In this document: positions 1 to 7,778 of the stretch, in pieces
Numbering within the stretch: position 1 is the stretch's first letter
Layout of the letters: each line of letters starts with the position of its first letter
Origin: Oceanicola sp.
GTDB taxonomy: Bacteria; Pseudomonadota; Alphaproteobacteria; Rhodobacterales; Rhodobacteraceae
Assembly: GCA_022447275.1 (NCBI GenBank)
Contig: JAKVBK010000002.1
Span: forward strand, 1-64,000
Length of the DNA stretch: 64,000 nucleotides
Direction: 5' to 3'
The notes under the pieces: generated by a model
What the model saw: only the letters and a program-made list of their open reading frames with translations
Told to the model about the DNA's origin: nothing
The model's database searches: none
Made by a program: the position numbers and the translations under genes

Positions 1-222
1 GTGGCCAATGCGATGCCAGGTTATGTTTTGGTGTATTTCACCTGGAACCCGCTTTTCCACATTATCGATCAGGCCCGCGGCTTCGCCTTTATCAACTACA
101 ATCCGCATTTCTCAAGTGTAAGCTATCCGGTCACCGTGTCGGCTGTGCTGATGTGTATAGGCCTTATGGGTGAGTTCGTGACCCGCCGGGCTGCGTCCAT
201 CAGCTGGGAAGCCAAACGCTAA
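1..222 (+). CDS. ABC-2 type polysaccharide export permease, C-terminal fragment
   Basis: Only the last 73 or so codons are inside the window; the GTG at base 1 is probably internal. The segment with NPLFHIIDQARGFAFINYNP, followed by a hydrophobic stretch (PVTVSAVLMCIGLMGEFV) and a short basic tail, is typical of the C-terminal end of KpsM/Wzm/RkpT-type permeases that work with an ATPase to export capsule or O-antigen chains across the inner membrane. No ATPase partner is visible, so it should lie to the left. TAA stop at 220-222. The family assignment rests on this short region only. Confidence 0.7.
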   Translation: MANAMPGYVLVYFTWNPLFHIIDQARGFAFINYNPHFSSVSYPVTVSAVLMCIGLMGEFVTRRAASISWEAKR

Positions 223-280
223 GTTGAGCGAGGGGAATGGGCACGGGTTTGCGTGTGAGCCGCGCGCTGCGTTAGCTGGC

Positions 281-889
281 TCACGATAGGTACAGCACCA
301 CTTCAACCCAGCCTGTTGTGCCATAGCGTCCATTATTGGGCAGTTCACGCAATACGCCACCGCCCGGATCGAGATAAACGATCGCGCCGCCAACCGTGCC
401 AGCCGCTACGATGACATGCCCGCTGTTGCGCTGCCATGTGCCACCGGTTTGCGACCACCAGCCCACACCCACCAAAGCCGGAGTTCTTGCGCCAAGGCGC
501 GTCATGTTCAGTCGATGCGGCCAGTTGCCATTGGCTTGCGTGGTGACCACGCTGATCCCATTCGCTGCGAGGGCAGACCTCCAAATCGCGGGCCCGGTGC
601 CTTGCACACCAAACATGGCGTCAGAGGTAGATCCGGTCTGGCCTGCAGCGCCGGGATTGATCGTGCGCGGCGCGCCGTTGGCGCCAGGATCCGTGGCGGC
701 CCAAGCGATGCCCTGCACCGCGTGCTGGAATGTGCGTTGCGCAAGATCCCATTCACCCTCCACGGATGTGGACTGCCGCACTTGGTTCATGGCCATCCAC
801 ATGGAGGCGATGGCACAGGACATGGCCTGGCGCTGTGCCCAGACGCCATAGGTATTGCCGGCGCTGTCAGTTTGCAGATGGACGGTCAT
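281..889 (-). CDS. papain-like cysteine protease family protein
   Basis: A 202-residue protein. The start is set at 889, where an AAGGAA element lies just upstream on the minus strand; a longer reading to 982 adds a non-conserved Arg-rich leader. A Gln-Cys signature (AQRQAMSCAIASMWMAMNQ) places the likely catalytic Cys at residue 25. The later RNSGHVIVAAG gives the catalytic His, and AIVYLDPGG the Asp/Asn, the order expected of C39-like/C70 papain-fold peptidases. There is no obvious signal peptide or membrane segment, so secretion, if any, would need a dedicated system. It sits tail to tail with the polysaccharide export permease and has no evident partner. Substrate unknown. Confidence 0.65.
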   Translation of the reverse strand: MTVHLQTDSAGNTYGVWAQRQAMSCAIASMWMAMNQVRQSTSVEGEWDLAQRTFQHAVQGIAWAATDPGANGAPRTINPGAAGQTGSTSDAMFGVQGTGPAIWRSALAANGISVVTTQANGNWPHRLNMTRLGARTPALVGVGWWSQTGGTWQRNSGHVIVAAGTVGGAIVYLDPGGGVLRELPNNGRYGTTGWVEVVLYLS

Positions 890-1029
890 GAAACATTCCT
901 TTCTACATCTATGGCTCTGCTGAAAATGCATGGAGGCAAAGGCGGGCGAAAATGGCCTGCTAGATTGCGTAGATCGCACCACAAAATAGCGATTCGATCA
1001 ATGAATGAGGGGTTTCGCGCCTGTGATGC

Positions 1030-2166
1030 CTATCCGCGGCGCGCAGAAAGTTGCGCGGCATAGGGGCTGGGGACTGCGTCCAACAGTGTCTCAAGGATGT
1101 CGAAATGATCTTCGAACAAAAGTTCGGAGGTTACCGCGCCCATGGGGATCCACATGGCATCGGCTGCATCATCCCCTGCCTGCAGAGGGGGCAGCGGCCC
1201 GTCCAGTTCAAAGACAAAAGCCTCGGTCCGCAGCCAGCCCCGCTCGGATCGATCGGGGTGATCAAAGACCCGCCGCTGAACAGGCGTGTGGCCAGACAGG
1301 TCTAGACCGGTTTCTTCGTGCACCTCGCGCAAGACGGCCTCAAGGCCGGTTTCCTCAGCCTCGAGAAAGCCGCCGGGCAGGGCGAGCAAGCCATGGCCGG
1401 GATATTGTCCACGCCGGATCAGACAGATCTGCCCCGCGCAGACGACAACCGCATCCACGGTGTTAAGCGCAATCGGAAACCCCCAGCTTTCCGCCAGCGC
1501 GGCCTGGCGTGCTTTCCCATCGGCAGCCACCAGCGCCTCTGCCCGTAGGCCTGCCATCAGCCCCTCATTCTGGTGCGCCCACCCGGCCAGGACTGATACG
1601 GCAACCTCCCCATACCGGGCGATCAGATCGTCCTCAGTGGCCTCGACCAGCCCGTAAAACGCATTGCGCAGCCCCGTGGCGCTGACCGTCTCGCCCCCGT
1701 GGCTGTGGACCGGCGCGCCGTTCCAGCCCCAATCGGGGAACCAGCGCACATAGGCTGAGCTTTTGTCCTTTTCATAGCCGGTCAGGACCACGTCCACATC
1801 TGCGGGCGACAGTCCCATGTCGAGGATATGGCGGGTGACGGCCATGCGCACATTCTGGCCCCAGGCGGCATCGTCATAAAGCGTGTCGACCAGCGGGGTC
1901 ACCGCAATTGGCACGGTTGCATCCTGCAGGGCGGCGGCGATCCCCCCGGCCCGCTCCACATAGGTCAGCGGATTGCGGGGGGTGCGTGGACGAAAGGCCG
2001 AACCTACGAGGATCAAAACCGAGTCTGCAAAACCCATCGCGTGCTGAACAACGGCCCGATGTCCGGCGTGAAAGGGCTGGAACCGGCCAATGAACACCGC
2101 CAGCACATGCCGGGCCTTCGGGCCTGGCTCAGTGGCGGCGGGCAAATCCTGATCGGCAGTTGGCAT
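1030..2166 (-). CDS. nadM: bifunctional nicotinamide-nucleotide adenylyltransferase / Nudix hydrolase
   Basis: A 378-residue two-domain enzyme. The N-terminal half has the nucleotidyltransferase motif GRFQPFHAGH (about residues 28-37) and a later SATGLRNAF motif matching the ISSTxxR region, as in NadM enzymes that make NAD from NMN and ATP. The C-terminal half carries a Nudix box from about residue 265 (GGFLEAEE..., REVHEETG), as in the cyanobacterial and Francisella NadM-Nudix fusions, where the Nudix part hydrolyses ADP-ribose and feeds NAD salvage. AGAGGGAA precedes the ATG at a good distance. It is divergent from asd with about 180 bp between them. Confidence 0.93.
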   Translation of the reverse strand: MPTADQDLPAATEPGPKARHVLAVFIGRFQPFHAGHRAVVQHAMGFADSVLILVGSAFRPRTPRNPLTYVERAGGIAAALQDATVPIAVTPLVDTLYDDAAWGQNVRMAVTRHILDMGLSPADVDVVLTGYEKDKSSAYVRWFPDWGWNGAPVHSHGGETVSATGLRNAFYGLVEATEDDLIARYGEVAVSVLAGWAHQNEGLMAGLRAEALVAADGKARQAALAESWGFPIALNTVDAVVVCAGQICLIRRGQYPGHGLLALPGGFLEAEETGLEAVLREVHEETGLDLSGHTPVQRRVFDHPDRSERGWLRTEAFVFELDGPLPPLQAGDDAADAMWIPMGAVTSELLFEDHFDILETLLDAVPSPYAAQLSARRG

Positions 2167-2347
2167 GGGCGGTTCCCTCTGGGTCTGTCCCCTCAGGTAT
2201 GGCGAGCGATGCCCCCCCTTGCAACCGCAAGCGCGCGGGCCGGGCTGATCTTGGCGCCGCGCAAAAGCCTTCGATCGCGCAACCCCCCTTTCGCGCGCGG
2301 CCCGCTTGCGTTATCTGGCGCCCGTTACTCACACGATGGAGGCCGTC

Positions 2348-3370
2348 ATGGGCTACAAGGTCGTCGTCGCGGGTGCCACGGGCAACGTGGGCCGCGAGAT
2401 GCTGAACATTCTGGCAGAGCGCCAGTTCCCTGTGGATGAGATCGCCGCGCTCGCGTCGCGCCGCTCTCTTGGGACGGAGGTCAGCTTTGGCGACAAAACC
2501 CTGAAGACCCAGGACATCGACACGTTCGATTTCAGCGGATGGGACATGGCCCTGTTCGCAATCGGCTCTGGCCCCACCAAGGAATACGCCCCCAAGGCGG
2601 CGGCGGCGGGCTGCGTGGTGATCGATAATTCGTCGCTCTATCGCTACGATCCCGACATCCCGTTGATCGTTCCCGAGGTGAACCCGGCCGCCATCCACGG
2701 CTACGCCAAAAAGAACATCATCGCCAATCCCAACTGCTCGACCGCGCAGATGGTCGTGGCGCTCAAGCCGCTGCATGACCGCGCCCGGATCAAGCGCGTT
2801 GTCGTCAGCACCTACCAGTCGGTGTCAGGCTCGGGCAAGGACGCCATTGACGAGCTGTGGAACCAGACCAAGGGCGTCTATGTTCCCGGACAGGAGATCG
2901 AGCCCAGCGTTTACCCCAAGCAGATCGCCTTCAACGTCATCCCCCATATCGACGTGTTCATGGAAGATGGCACCACCAAGGAAGAGTGGAAGATGGTCGC
3001 CGAGACCAAGAAGATCGTCGACAGCGCGATCAAAGTGACGGCAACCTGCGTGCGGGTGCCGGTTTTCGTGGGCCACTCTGAGGCGATCAATATCGAAACC
3101 GAGGATTTCCTCGATGAAGACGAAGCCCGCGATATCCTGCGCGAAGCCCCGGGCATCATGGTGATCGATAAGCGCGAAGATGGCGGCTATGTCACGCCGA
3201 TCGAATGCGTTGGCGATTTCGCCACCTTCATCAGCCGCATCCGGCAGGACAGCACCGTGGAAAACGGCCTGAACCTGTGGTGCGTCTCCGACAACCTGCG
3301 CAAGGGCGCCGCGCTGAACGCCGTCCAGATCGCAGAGCTTTTGGGCCGCGAGGTTCTCAAGAAAGGCTGA
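2348..3370 (+). CDS. asd: aspartate-semialdehyde dehydrogenase
   Basis: A 340-residue NADPH-dependent enzyme that reduces aspartyl phosphate to aspartate semialdehyde, the branch point for lysine/diaminopimelate, threonine and methionine. The Rossmann motif VAGATGNVGREML lies at the N-terminus. The catalytic Cys is near residue 130 in NPNCSTAQM, and a SVSGSGKDAIDEL stretch follows. The start at 2348 is chosen because GGAGG lies 5 bases upstream; an upstream in-frame ATG at 2336 overlaps that ribosome site. It is a stand-alone gene closed by a strong terminator. Length is normal for the family. Confidence 0.97.
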   Translation: MGYKVVVAGATGNVGREMLNILAERQFPVDEIAALASRRSLGTEVSFGDKTLKTQDIDTFDFSGWDMALFAIGSGPTKEYAPKAAAAGCVVIDNSSLYRYDPDIPLIVPEVNPAAIHGYAKKNIIANPNCSTAQMVVALKPLHDRARIKRVVVSTYQSVSGSGKDAIDELWNQTKGVYVPGQEIEPSVYPKQIAFNVIPHIDVFMEDGTTKEEWKMVAETKKIVDSAIKVTATCVRVPVFVGHSEAINIETEDFLDEDEARDILREAPGIMVIDKREDGGYVTPIECVGDFATFISRIRQDSTVENGLNLWCVSDNLRKGAALNAVQIAELLGREVLKKG

Positions 3371-3394
3371 CCGGTCCGGTCAACTTGAACATGC

Positions 3395-3430
3395 AAAGGC
3401 CTCGGCACCGCGCCGGGGCCTTTGTCGTTT
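3395..3430 (+). terminator. Rho-independent terminator of asd
   Basis: Stem AAAGGCCTCGGC / GCCGGGGCCTTT (12 bp, one G-U) with a short loop and a T-rich tail, 24 bp after the asd stop. Because both arms end in A or T runs it may also serve the convergent gene on the minus strand. Confidence 0.85.
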
Positions 3431-3446
3431 CACGGGGGCGGCTAGA

Positions 3447-3871
3447 TCAGGTGCGCAAGCGGCGCACGCCCACAAGGCCGCCCACACCGGCCAGCAACAG
3501 CCATGCGGCGGCGGGCAGCGGCACGGCGGCAGTACCTTCAAAGGTAAAGCCGGGGTTGGCACCGGACAAATCCGCGTTCAATAAATTTACGCTCTTGGAA
3601 ATGCGATTGATGACAAGCGTGTAGCTGGCCAGCAATGTGTCCACCGTGTTGAGAATACTGACGGCGAAACCCTCAACGCCAGTCGTCGCACCGGTCCTAG
3701 TTGCAAGAACTCTATTACGCTCATCGGCTTTTGAAACGTCGATGGTCAGTGTGCCGTCGACGTAGTGACGGCCAAGGAAAGACAACTTAAAGCGATCGCT
3801 CTTGATCGCGGCCTCGGCGGCGGCAGGCAAAAGGCGAGTTGCCGCCATCGGAGCGTACTAAAAAACTTCAT
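3447..3871 (-). pseudogene. VPLPA-CTERM protein with an apparent frameshift in the signal peptide
   Basis: The C-terminus is a VPLPA-CTERM sorting signal: VPLPAAAWLLLAGVGGLVG followed by VRRLRT. Such proteins are exported by Sec and then processed by an exosortase. The long reading frame (3447-3848) starts at MAATRLLPAAAEAA, too short for a signal peptide although AAAEA looks like a cleavage site. Directly upstream, in another frame, is MKFFSTL from an ATG at 3871. Joining the two across one indel near 3850 gives a plausible leader. The six-T run near the start is not the site, because a change there would create a stop. It may be a real mutation or a sequencing error. The central 90 residues are not recognised. 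Confidence 0.55.
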
Positions 3872-4196
3872 GAGTTCTGGTTCCACCTTCGATCTGAAAC
3901 CTGTTTTCACAAATGCCAGCTTAGGTGCATTTGGATTGGCACGCATATTCCTCCCAAGACGTGGTGCATGAATGCGCGGTGCAGGATGCCAAGGGCGTTA
4001 AACTGGCGATGGCGGGCGCACATCCTGTGGCGGCGTGGGCCACAAAGGCCTGCATCCGGGCCTTTTGCCCGCATTTGAACAAAAAGCCCCCTATTTGGCC
4101 GGGGACGAAAAAGACTTTTTTCAGAGATTTTGCCGATCCTCATCCAGCGCCATCTGGGGGGATGGCCGCCATGGGGCGATGAAGAAGGGGTGCGAA
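3872..4196. other. intergenic region without a supported gene
   Basis: About 325 bp between the VPLPA-CTERM gene and the next plus-strand gene. It contains a hairpin with AAAGGCC (4044-4050) pairing with GGCCTTT (4059-4065), which could act as a weak terminator, and the ribosome site of the following gene. Short frames here show no recognisable protein features. Confidence 0.5.
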
Positions 4197-4571
4197 ATGC
4201 TGGTGGAATTCAAGGATGAGCAGGTGCGGGTCGATTCTGATCGGCTGATCGAACTGTATTGCAATCTGGGCGAAGCCGGGGCTGAGAACGCGGTATGCCG
4301 CGCGATGGAAACCCTTGCCCTGCGCCTTGGGGAGGTGCCGCGCCTGCGCGACGCTGGCGATCTGGATGCCTTGGGGCGGGCCGCGCGCCGGATGGTTGGC
4401 ATCGCAAACGAGGTTGGGATGACCACCTTGGCGCGCGTGGCCGGGGATGTGGAAAACACCTGCGGCAATGGGGATGTCGCGGGTGCGGCGGCCACATCCG
4501 CCCGTCTGATCCGGATCGGTGACAAATCCCTGACAGCCTTGTGCCAGATCAACATCATGCCCTCAGTCTGA
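4197..4571 (+). CDS. small helical protein resembling an Hpt domain without the histidine
   Basis: A 124-residue acidic, soluble protein with start at 4197, where GAAGAAGGGG lies about 7 bases upstream; an in-frame ATG at 4179 is less well placed. The segment LGRAARRMVGIANEVGMTTL, followed by VAGDVENTCGNGDVAGAAA and a final helix, follows the spacing of histidine phosphotransfer domains (AHxLKGxAxxVGxxxL...LE...GD). Arg occupies the position of the phosphorylated His. If it has the Hpt fold it could not relay phosphate in the usual way and may bind a response regulator. This is inference; no neighbour in two-component signalling is nearby. Confidence 0.6.
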   Translation: MLVEFKDEQVRVDSDRLIELYCNLGEAGAENAVCRAMETLALRLGEVPRLRDAGDLDALGRAARRMVGIANEVGMTTLARVAGDVENTCGNGDVAGAAATSARLIRIGDKSLTALCQINIMPSV

Positions 4572-4682
4572 CGCACGCGCTTTGGCCACCCGCTATGCCA
4601 TCGCCTTTTGTGTGCGGTGCTTCTGCTTGCGGGCCTTGGGCAGCGCGCTACTGTGAGGCGCATATCTCACAGGAGCCCCGGA

Positions 4683-6095
4683 ATGTCTGAGCCTGACAAC
4701 GCCCTCGTCTTCATGCAGCCCACGTCAGAGCAGGACGTCACTGATCTTTATCTGATTGCCGGTGGAGACGACTTCGAAGCAGCCATGTCGGCCCTGCCAG
4801 AGGCCGCCCGGGCCTGGGCTGGTCGCAACGGCTTTTCCGGGGCCATTGGCGATGCCCGTCTGCTGCCCGCACCCGATGGCGGTGCGGTCGCCGTTGTCGG
4901 CTATGGCACGCCCTCGCAGCGCAGCCGGGCCCGCTTCACCCTTGCGGCAGGGGGTCAGAAACTGCCTGAGGGCTGTTATCGGCTGGTAGGTCACGCGCTG
5001 TCTGCTGCGGCGCTGGAAGCGGAATGCCTTGGCTGGCTGCTCAGCGGCTATCGCTTTGACCGGTATCGCAAAGCAGGGCGCAAGGCCGTGGGCCTTGTGG
5101 CGCCTGACGGGGTGGATGCCGCCCGGGTGGAGGCGCTGGCGGCGGCCGAAGCGCTCACCCGTGATCTGATCAACACCCCGGCCGAGGATATGGGCCCCGC
5201 CGATTTGCAGGCGGCCGTTGCCGCCTTGGCCTTGCTGCATGGGGCGGAAATGTCAGCCACCGTGGGCGATGCGCTGCTGGAAGAGAACTTTCCGCTGATC
5301 CACACCGTGGGCCGGGCCGCGAGCGCGGACAGGGCACCGCGCTTGCTGGATCTGCGATGGGGGGGTGAGGGGCCGCGGCTGACGCTTGTGGGCAAGGGCG
5401 TCTGCTTTGACACCGGGGGGCTCAATCTCAAGCCCGGCGGGTCCATGGGATTGATGAAAAAGGATATGGGCGGCGCGGCGACGGTGCTGGGTCTTGCGCA
5501 TATGATCATGGCGCAGGGCTGGAAGGTCCGATTGCGGGTGTTGATCCCGGCGGTCGAAAACGCGGTGGCCGGGGCGTCGTTCCGGCCGGGCGACATCTTC
5601 ACAGCGCGCAACGGGCTGACGGTTGAGATCAACAATACGGACGCAGAGGGGCGGCTGGTTCTTGCGGACGCGCTGGCCCTGGCCGCAGAAGAGACGCCTG
5701 ACCGCATCATTTCGATGGCCACGCTGACCGGGGCCGCGCGGGTGGCGGTAGGGCCGGATCTGGCGCCGTTCTTCACGGATGATGCAGCCTTGCGGGCCGC
5801 TTTGCCGGAAGGCGCGGCGCGTTGGGCTGATCCGGTTTGGGAGCTGCCCTTCCACGCCCCCTATGAGGCGATGATCGAGCCCGGCATCGCCGATCTCGAC
5901 AATGCACCCAAGGGCGGTTTTGCCGGGGCCATTACGGCTGCCCTTTTCCTGCGCCGCTTCGCAGGGGGTGGGGCCTATACCCATTTTGATGTGTACGGCT
6001 GGAACCCGAGCGCCGCGCCGGGCCGTCCGAAGGGGGGCGCAGGCATGGGGGCGCGTGCCTTGTTCGCCGCCCTGCCTGAGGTGCTGGCGCTGTGA
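4683..6095 (+). CDS. leucyl aminopeptidase family (M17) protein
   Basis: A 470-residue M17 metallo-aminopeptidase that removes N-terminal residues from peptides in the cytoplasm. The two-metal site is recognisable: KGVCFDTGGLNLKP at about residues 238-251 and the family signature NTDAEGRLVLADAL at about 317-330. The start at 4683 is supported by CAGGAG 7 bases upstream and by the fit of MSEPDNALVF; the longer frame is poorly coding. The closest match in memory is the shorter leucyl aminopeptidase paralogue of alphaproteobacteria rather than classical PepA. It overlaps the following NlpC/P60 gene by 4 bases, so the two are translationally coupled. Confidence 0.9.
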   Translation: MSEPDNALVFMQPTSEQDVTDLYLIAGGDDFEAAMSALPEAARAWAGRNGFSGAIGDARLLPAPDGGAVAVVGYGTPSQRSRARFTLAAGGQKLPEGCYRLVGHALSAAALEAECLGWLLSGYRFDRYRKAGRKAVGLVAPDGVDAARVEALAAAEALTRDLINTPAEDMGPADLQAAVAALALLHGAEMSATVGDALLEENFPLIHTVGRAASADRAPRLLDLRWGGEGPRLTLVGKGVCFDTGGLNLKPGGSMGLMKKDMGGAATVLGLAHMIMAQGWKVRLRVLIPAVENAVAGASFRPGDIFTARNGLTVEINNTDAEGRLVLADALALAAEETPDRIISMATLTGAARVAVGPDLAPFFTDDAALRAALPEGAARWADPVWELPFHAPYEAMIEPGIADLDNAPKGGFAGAITAALFLRRFAGGGAYTHFDVYGWNPSAAPGRPKGGAGMGARALFAALPEVLAL

Positions 6096-6931
6096 CGTTT
6101 GACCGGCGGCGGGTGCCGGTCAATGACCGGGTGGTGGCGCAGCATCTTGCGGAGGCGTTTCCCGATCGCACGCCTGTCGCCCCGGAGCCGGCCCGGATCG
6201 CTCGGCCCGTCGCTGATATTCTGAACGCACCCGGCGGTGCGCGGGACAGACAAGTGCTGCTGGGTCAGCGCTTTGATGTGCTGGAACGCCGGGACGGGCA
6301 CGCATTCGGCTGGGCGCCGGCATCCTCCTATGTGGGATGGGTGGCCGAGGCTGCTCTTGCGGGGGGGGCATCAGAGCAGGGCACAGTCAGCCTGATCCGG
6401 GCACGACAGAGCCACGCCTATGCCCGCCCCGATTTCAAATCACCTGAGCAACTGGCCCTGCCCCATGGGGCAGTGGTCCATGTGCGCGCATATGAAGGCC
6501 GGTTTGCAGAGACATCCCATGGATGGATCCCACAGGCCCATCTTGCGCCGGACATGGGCGATCCGGTCGACACTGCCCTGATCTATCTGGGCACACCCTA
6601 TCTGTGGGGGGGCAATTCCTGTTGGGGCATCGATTGTTCCGGCCTCGTGAGCGCGGCGTTTTGCGGCCGCGGTGTTCCGGTGCCGGGCGACAGTGACCAG
6701 CAATTGGCAGAGTTGGGGCAAGCCCTGCCCGCGGATGCCCCTGTGCAGCGTGGTGATCTGTTCTTTTGGAAAGGGCATGTGGGCCTGATCGAAGATGCAG
6801 ATACCCTGCTCCATGCCAATGCCCATCACATGGCCGTGGTCCGCGAGCCGCTGCAGGCCGCCATCGCTCGGATCGCAGACCAGGGTGACGGGCCGGTGAT
6901 TGGACGGCGGAGGGTCACCCTGCCGGCTTGA
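6092..6931 (+). CDS. NlpC/P60 family cell-wall or peptide hydrolase
   Basis: A 279-residue protein starting at GTG 6092, inside the stop of the M17 peptidase (GTGA overlap). The C-terminal half has the NlpC/P60 catalytic core: YLWGGNSCWGIDCSGLVSAAF with the active Cys near residue 183, and GHVGLIEDADTLLHANAH with the catalytic His near residue 229. The N-terminal part contains two SH3-like segments (for example FDVLERRDGHAFGWAP and VVHVRAYEGRFAETSHGWIP). There is no signal peptide. This architecture matches DipM-unrelated, YkfC-like hydrolases that cut gamma-D-Glu-DAP bonds. Pairing with an aminopeptidase suggests a role in recycling murein peptides. Confidence 0.88.
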   Translation: MTFDRRRVPVNDRVVAQHLAEAFPDRTPVAPEPARIARPVADILNAPGGARDRQVLLGQRFDVLERRDGHAFGWAPASSYVGWVAEAALAGGASEQGTVSLIRARQSHAYARPDFKSPEQLALPHGAVVHVRAYEGRFAETSHGWIPQAHLAPDMGDPVDTALIYLGTPYLWGGNSCWGIDCSGLVSAAFCGRGVPVPGDSDQQLAELGQALPADAPVQRGDLFFWKGHVGLIEDADTLLHANAHHMAVVREPLQAAIARIADQGDGPVIGRRRVTLPA

Positions 6932-6961
6932 AAGGGGTGTTTTCCGGGCTGCGCGCGCCGC

Positions 6962-7555
6962 CTATCGCTGTCGCGCTTCGATTTCCCGCGTGATGTTGAA
7001 CATGCTGTTGGGCAGGGTATCGACGCTTTCCAGCGGCCCAAGGACCACCGTGGTTTCGCCGCCGGTTTCGTCGGTCATGATCCACTGGCGCAGTTCAATC
7101 GGATCGCCTGTGAACACCATCTCCAGCGTGCCCAGCTCTGGCGCTTTGGGATCATGGGCCAGGATCGAGGTCAGCTCGCTGTCCCCGGAATGGCCGATGA
7201 TGTTTTCGGAATTGGCCAGATTGATCGAGCGCGACAGGATGAGGTTAAGCGGGGTGCGCTTCAGGGGAAACTGCTCAGGCGGCTGGTTGGATACAGGATC
7301 GAACACCGCCACCTGGCTGCCGCCTGCAATGACAAGCCCGCCATCATTGTCATACTCGAACCGGGCGCGGCCTGGCCTGCGCAGGTAGAGCTTGCCGGTG
7401 GAGACAGCGCCATCGGCCGAGATTTGCGTGAAGGTCGTCTGGGCGGAGCTCAGCCCCCTGATATAGTTGGTCAAGCTTGACAGGGGGATCGGGTCCGCCA
7501 GGGCGGGCAGGGCTGTTGTCAGGGCGAGGCTGAGCGCAATGAAAATCTTGTACAT
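6962..7555 (-). CDS. lolA: outer-membrane lipoprotein carrier LolA family protein
   Basis: A 197-residue periplasmic protein. The start is placed at MYKIFIALSLALTTALPALA, a clean Sec signal peptide with an ALA cleavage site; the 48-codon upstream extension is not protein-like. The mature part has the LolA pattern: LTNYIRGLSSAQTTFTQIS, then GKLYLRRPGRARFEYDNDGG and SQVAVFDP. LolA carries lipoproteins from LolCDE to the outer membrane. It lies 223 bp downstream of ftsK on the same strand, the usual order in this order of bacteria. Confidence 0.9.
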   Translation of the reverse strand: MYKIFIALSLALTTALPALADPIPLSSLTNYIRGLSSAQTTFTQISADGAVSTGKLYLRRPGRARFEYDNDGGLVIAGGSQVAVFDPVSNQPPEQFPLKRTPLNLILSRSINLANSENIIGHSGDSELTSILAHDPKAPELGTLEMVFTGDPIELRQWIMTDETGGETTVVLGPLESVDTLPNSMFNITREIEARQR

Positions 7556-7778
7556 GTGCCAACAGATAGGGTGTGAGAGGCAGCTATGGAATAGCGCTGC
7601 CCCCGGGAAGGGATGCCTTGCGGAGCAACGCGCGGTCACGATGCAGTCATCCTTGTGACAATTCGCTGGGCTTGTGGCCCGGGAGCGCATTGGTAGCACA
7701 ACACGGGCAGCAGGCGGCCCAGCCCGGGTTTTGCATCACCGTGTGAAGCCGGGCCGCGTGGGAAAGCGCCCCGTTCGG

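Noticed and set aside
3935-3955. TGGCACG-like sequence resembling a sigma-54 promoter
   Set aside because: The -12 element GC at the required distance is missing.
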